From assembly GCF_004681185.1 (NCBI RefSeq), contig NZ_SRIF01000002.1, positions 1,299,456 through 1,363,455 on the forward strand: DNA of 64,000 nt, given 5' to 3'. This DNA is from Haloarcula amylovorans (GTDB lineage Archaea > Halobacteriota > Halobacteria > Halobacteriales > Haloarculaceae). Of this stretch, positions 61,917 through 64,000 are shown piece after piece. The notes beneath the pieces are model-generated. The model made no database searches. It was given only the letters and a program-made list of their open reading frames with translations, and was not told where the DNA came from. The first letter of the stretch is position 1. The number at the start of each line of letters is the position of its first letter. Position numbers and translations under genes: made by a program.

Positions 61917-62683
61917 GCGTCGGCAATCGCGTCGAGCGTCTCTTCTTCGATCGGGTGGAGTTCGCCTGGAATCACGAGCAGATGCAGGGGGTCGCCAAAC
62001 GAGCGCGCTGCGAGTTCCGAGAGCGTCCCGGCGGCGACGGTCGGGTCCGGACTCCCGGCACGGGCGACGACGACGGCGAGCGTCTCCGGGAACTCCTCGG
62101 CAAGTAGCGTCGCGGCGCGGTCGGCCGTCATGTACGTGTCGTCGCTGTCGTCCCAGTGTGGGTCGTCGACCTTGATGTCGAGATAGACGAGCGTGTGGAG
62201 GTCACGCGAGCGGTTGTCCTCGATGGTCCGGACGACGCTGTCGGGGACGCCGTCGCCGCCGTGGGCGTGTTCGAAGGGGAGTGTCGTCGCCTTCCCGAAG
62301 CGGTAGTTCTGGAGTCCGGTCAGCGACCCGGCGGCGGTCTGTGCGGTCGTCCCGTGGACGACCCGTGTCTCGACGCCTCGCTCTTCGGCACGGAGGCGGA
62401 GGTCGGTGTGGGTCGTCGAGACCATCGTATCGCCCGCGGTCAGGAACACCACGTCCTCGCGTTCGGCGGCGTCGAGAATCGGCTCGGGATCCTGTTCGAT
62501 ACCGGCGCGGTCACGGACCTCGATATCGGTGCCGTGGAAGGCTTCGAGCGATTCGAGGTCAGTACCGACAAGGCGACTCGTGTAGAACTCCGCGAACACG
62601 CGGTCGGCCGCGTGGATGGCGTCACGTCCGGCGATAGTGACGGACCGTTCATCGTAGAGACCGAGACCGACGAAGGTGAGCAT
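61913..62683 (-). CDS. dph5: Diphthine synthase
   Basis: A 256-residue SAM-dependent methyltransferase that makes diphthine on EF-2. The N-terminus MLTFVGLGLYDERSVTIAG and the middle phrase VVFLTAGDTMVSTTHTDL, with GTTAQTAAGSLTGLQNYRFG, are characteristic of Dph5 in the CbiF/CobA tetrapyrrole methylase fold. The start at 62683 is chosen because the long open frame before it covers trm5 on the other strand. Length is typical. Confidence 0.93.
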   Translation of the reverse strand: MLTFVGLGLYDERSVTIAGRDAIHAADRVFAEFYTSRLVGTDLESLEAFHGTDIEVRDRAGIEQDPEPILDAAEREDVVFLTAGDTMVSTTHTDLRLRAEERGVETRVVHGTTAQTAAGSLTGLQNYRFGKATTLPFEHAHGGDGVPDSVVRTIEDNRSRDLHTLVYLDIKVDDPHWDDSDDTYMTADRAATLLAEEFPETLAVVVARAGSPDPTVAAGTLSELAARSFGDPLHLLVIPGELHPIEEETLDAIADA

Positions 62684-62758
62684 ATCGACCGTCGGGTGGC
62701 GGCAGAGATAAAGGGCGCGAAGCGTCAGGCTTACCGCCCGCGCCGGGGGAGAGGAGGT

Positions 62759-63739
62759 ATGGGCGTTCCAAGCGTTCGCGTCGCCCGCGAGGACGGCGAG
62801 GCGACCCGCACGCGACTCGCCGAAGCCGACCTCGTCGACGACGGCCACGATATCACGGTCGAGGACGAGTCGCTGTACATTCCAGTGACGGACCCGGCGG
62901 CCGTCCCCGACGAATTCGACGTCGTGGAGTTCGACGCGCCAGTCCGCGAGGGACAGACGATGCCCGCCGACCGCCTCGGATTCGACCCGAGCTACGAGCG
63001 AATCGGTGACATCGTCATCGTCGACGAGGACGACCCGGAGCGAGCGAGGGAAATCGCCGACGCACTCATGGCGTCTGACCTTCCCATCGAGGGTGTGTTG
63101 AACCGGGCTTCGAAGATCAAAGGCGAGACGCGCGTCCGTGATTGGGAAGTACTGGCTGGCGACACCACGGAAGTCGTCCATCGGGAGTACGGCTGTACGT
63201 TCGAACTGGACCTCGCCGAGGTGTACTTCTCGCCGCGACTCGCCACGGAACGTCACCGCGTCGTCGAACAGGTCCAGTCCGGCGAGCAGGCCTTCGATAT
63301 GTTCGCAGGTGTCGGCCCGTTCGTGATTCCGTTCGCCAAGGTGGGCGCGACCTGCGTCGGGACGGACATCAACGAGGCGGCCATCGAGTACCTCCGCAAG
63401 AACGCCGAGCGAAACGATGTCGCCGACCGAGTGACCGCCATCTGCGGCGACGTCCGCGAGGTGGCGGCCGACTACGAGGGGTGGGCCGACCGGATGGTGA
63501 TGAATCTGCCCCACAGTGCTGATGAGTTCGTCGAGACGGCGATTTCGCTGGCCGGGGACGACTGCACGCTTCACTACTACGATATCCAGTCGGACGACGA
63601 CCTGTACGGTCCCGGCGAACGAGCGATACGGACGGCCGCCGAACCCGAGTACGAGGTCACAATCGAGACCCGGCGGACGGTTCGGTCCTACGCGCCGGGC
63701 GAGCAAAACGTCGTCCTCGACGTTCGACTGCGTCGTTGA
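62759..63739 (+). CDS. trm5: tRNA (guanine37-N1)-methyltransferase Trm5
   Basis: A 326-residue enzyme that makes m1G37. The N-terminal domain (IPVTDPAAVPDEFDVVEF) is followed by the class I SAM fold with FDMFAGVGPFVIPFAKVG at about residues 180-197, the Asp pair in GTDINEAAIEYL and the catalytic-site motif MNLPHSADEF. A strong SD GAGGAGGT precedes the ATG at 62759. It diverges from dph5. Confidence 0.93.
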   Translation: MGVPSVRVAREDGEATRTRLAEADLVDDGHDITVEDESLYIPVTDPAAVPDEFDVVEFDAPVREGQTMPADRLGFDPSYERIGDIVIVDEDDPERAREIADALMASDLPIEGVLNRASKIKGETRVRDWEVLAGDTTEVVHREYGCTFELDLAEVYFSPRLATERHRVVEQVQSGEQAFDMFAGVGPFVIPFAKVGATCVGTDINEAAIEYLRKNAERNDVADRVTAICGDVREVAADYEGWADRMVMNLPHSADEFVETAISLAGDDCTLHYYDIQSDDDLYGPGERAIRTAAEPEYEVTIETRRTVRSYAPGEQNVVLDVRLRR

Positions 63740-63918
63740 GTGGCAAGCCAAGTGATCGGCTAAAACCCGCCGTTGAGCCGTCGCCACCGTGTGAATCAGT
63801 GTCTCGTCGCTGTCGATTCGCAATCCTTATTGTGGCTATCGGTACAACGTACGAGTGCCGAGTGACACACTGACGACGTGCTGTTGGCACGCGAGATTGG
63901 TCGTCGTGTGTCTGTCGC

Positions 63919-63992
63919 GCCGGTGTAGCTCAGACTGGCAGAGCGAATCCTTCGTAAGGATTAGGCCGAGGGTTCAAATCCCTCCACCGGCT
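63919..63992 (+). tRNA. tRNA-Thr, anticodon CGT
   Basis: The acceptor stem GCCGGTG (63919-63925) pairs with CACCGGC (63985-63991). The D arm (TAGCTCAGACTGGCAGAGC), anticodon arm AATCC-TTCGTAA-GGATT with anticodon CGT (reads ACG), and T arm GAGGGTTCAAATCCCTC fold cleanly. The discriminator is T, as is usual for archaeal tRNA-Thr. CCA is not encoded. No intron. Confidence 0.95.
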
Positions 63993-64000
63993 TTCTACTG

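Noticed and set aside
62684..63823. N-terminal extension of dph5 on the minus strand
   Set aside because: It is the antisense of trm5; the Dph5 family starts at the Met at 62683.

Overview
The window is a 64 kb piece of chromosome from a halophilic archaeon (class Halobacteria). Signs of this are high GC, very acidic proteins, a gene for an S-layer glycoprotein with a PGF-type C-terminal tail next to an archaeosortase, a PilB3/PilC3-type pilus operon, archaeal ribosomal stalk genes (L11, L1, L10/P0, L12/P1), diphthine synthase, Trm5, TATA boxes about 25-30 bases upstream of many start codons (leaderless transcription), and a tRNA-Thr without an encoded CCA. The genus cannot be fixed from the sequence alone. 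Most of the window is well-packed core genome; accessory material is confined to about 52.4-54.9 kb and a few short repeats.

Layout. 1-8.8 kb: the end of a surface protein, then a minus-strand operon pilB3-pilC3 followed by five small pilin-like membrane proteins whose genes overlap by 4-7 bases. 9-13.2 kb: an aminotransferase overlapping its Lrp/AsnC regulator, a small winged-helix protein, an MFS transporter and a redoxin. 13.2-17.8 kb: dhaK-dhaL-dhaM facing ptsH-ptsI, a complete PEP-EI-HPr-DhaM relay for dihydroxyacetone phosphorylation, with a flavin-type oxidase between. 17.9-25.4 kb: MscS channel, O-methyltransferase, CheC, acyl-CoA ligase, lipoprotein, acyl-CoA dehydrogenase and a metallo-hydrolase. 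25.6-33.1 kb: pyruvate:ferredoxin oxidoreductase porAB with an Lrp regulator, an RCK_N-DHH phosphoesterase, a CBS-ParB protein and methylmalonyl-CoA mutase large subunit. 33.1-36.3 kb: haem-copper oxidase subunit I with small cox-cluster membrane proteins, one only 30 residues long. 36.4-49.4 kb: a large unknown protein with a disordered linker, purA, Trm112, a DR2241-like Fe-S protein with CbiX, cysS, lipoproteins, CorA and a TctA-like permease. 49.5-52.4 kb: ribosomal stalk genes; L1 has its own promoter and a leader with a hairpin. 52.4-54.3 kb: three copies of a structured repeat, then an IS1341-type element (DUF2080-like ORF plus TnpB). 54.3-58.2 kb: small unknown proteins, DRG GTPase, VOC protein. 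58.4-64 kb: S-layer glycoprotein, archaeosortase, dph5, trm5, tRNA-Thr.

The least explained signals are: (1) three tandem intergenic copies (52491-52828) of a three-way-junction motif in which the stems differ in sequence but keep their pairing and spacing; (2) two ~80 bp palindromic elements with the same ends sitting on stop codons at 837 and 12439; (3) a probable omega-RNA scaffold and guide at the end of tnpB; (4) a neighbouring RCK_N-DHH phosphoesterase and CBS-ParB protein that look like a nucleotide-signalling pair.
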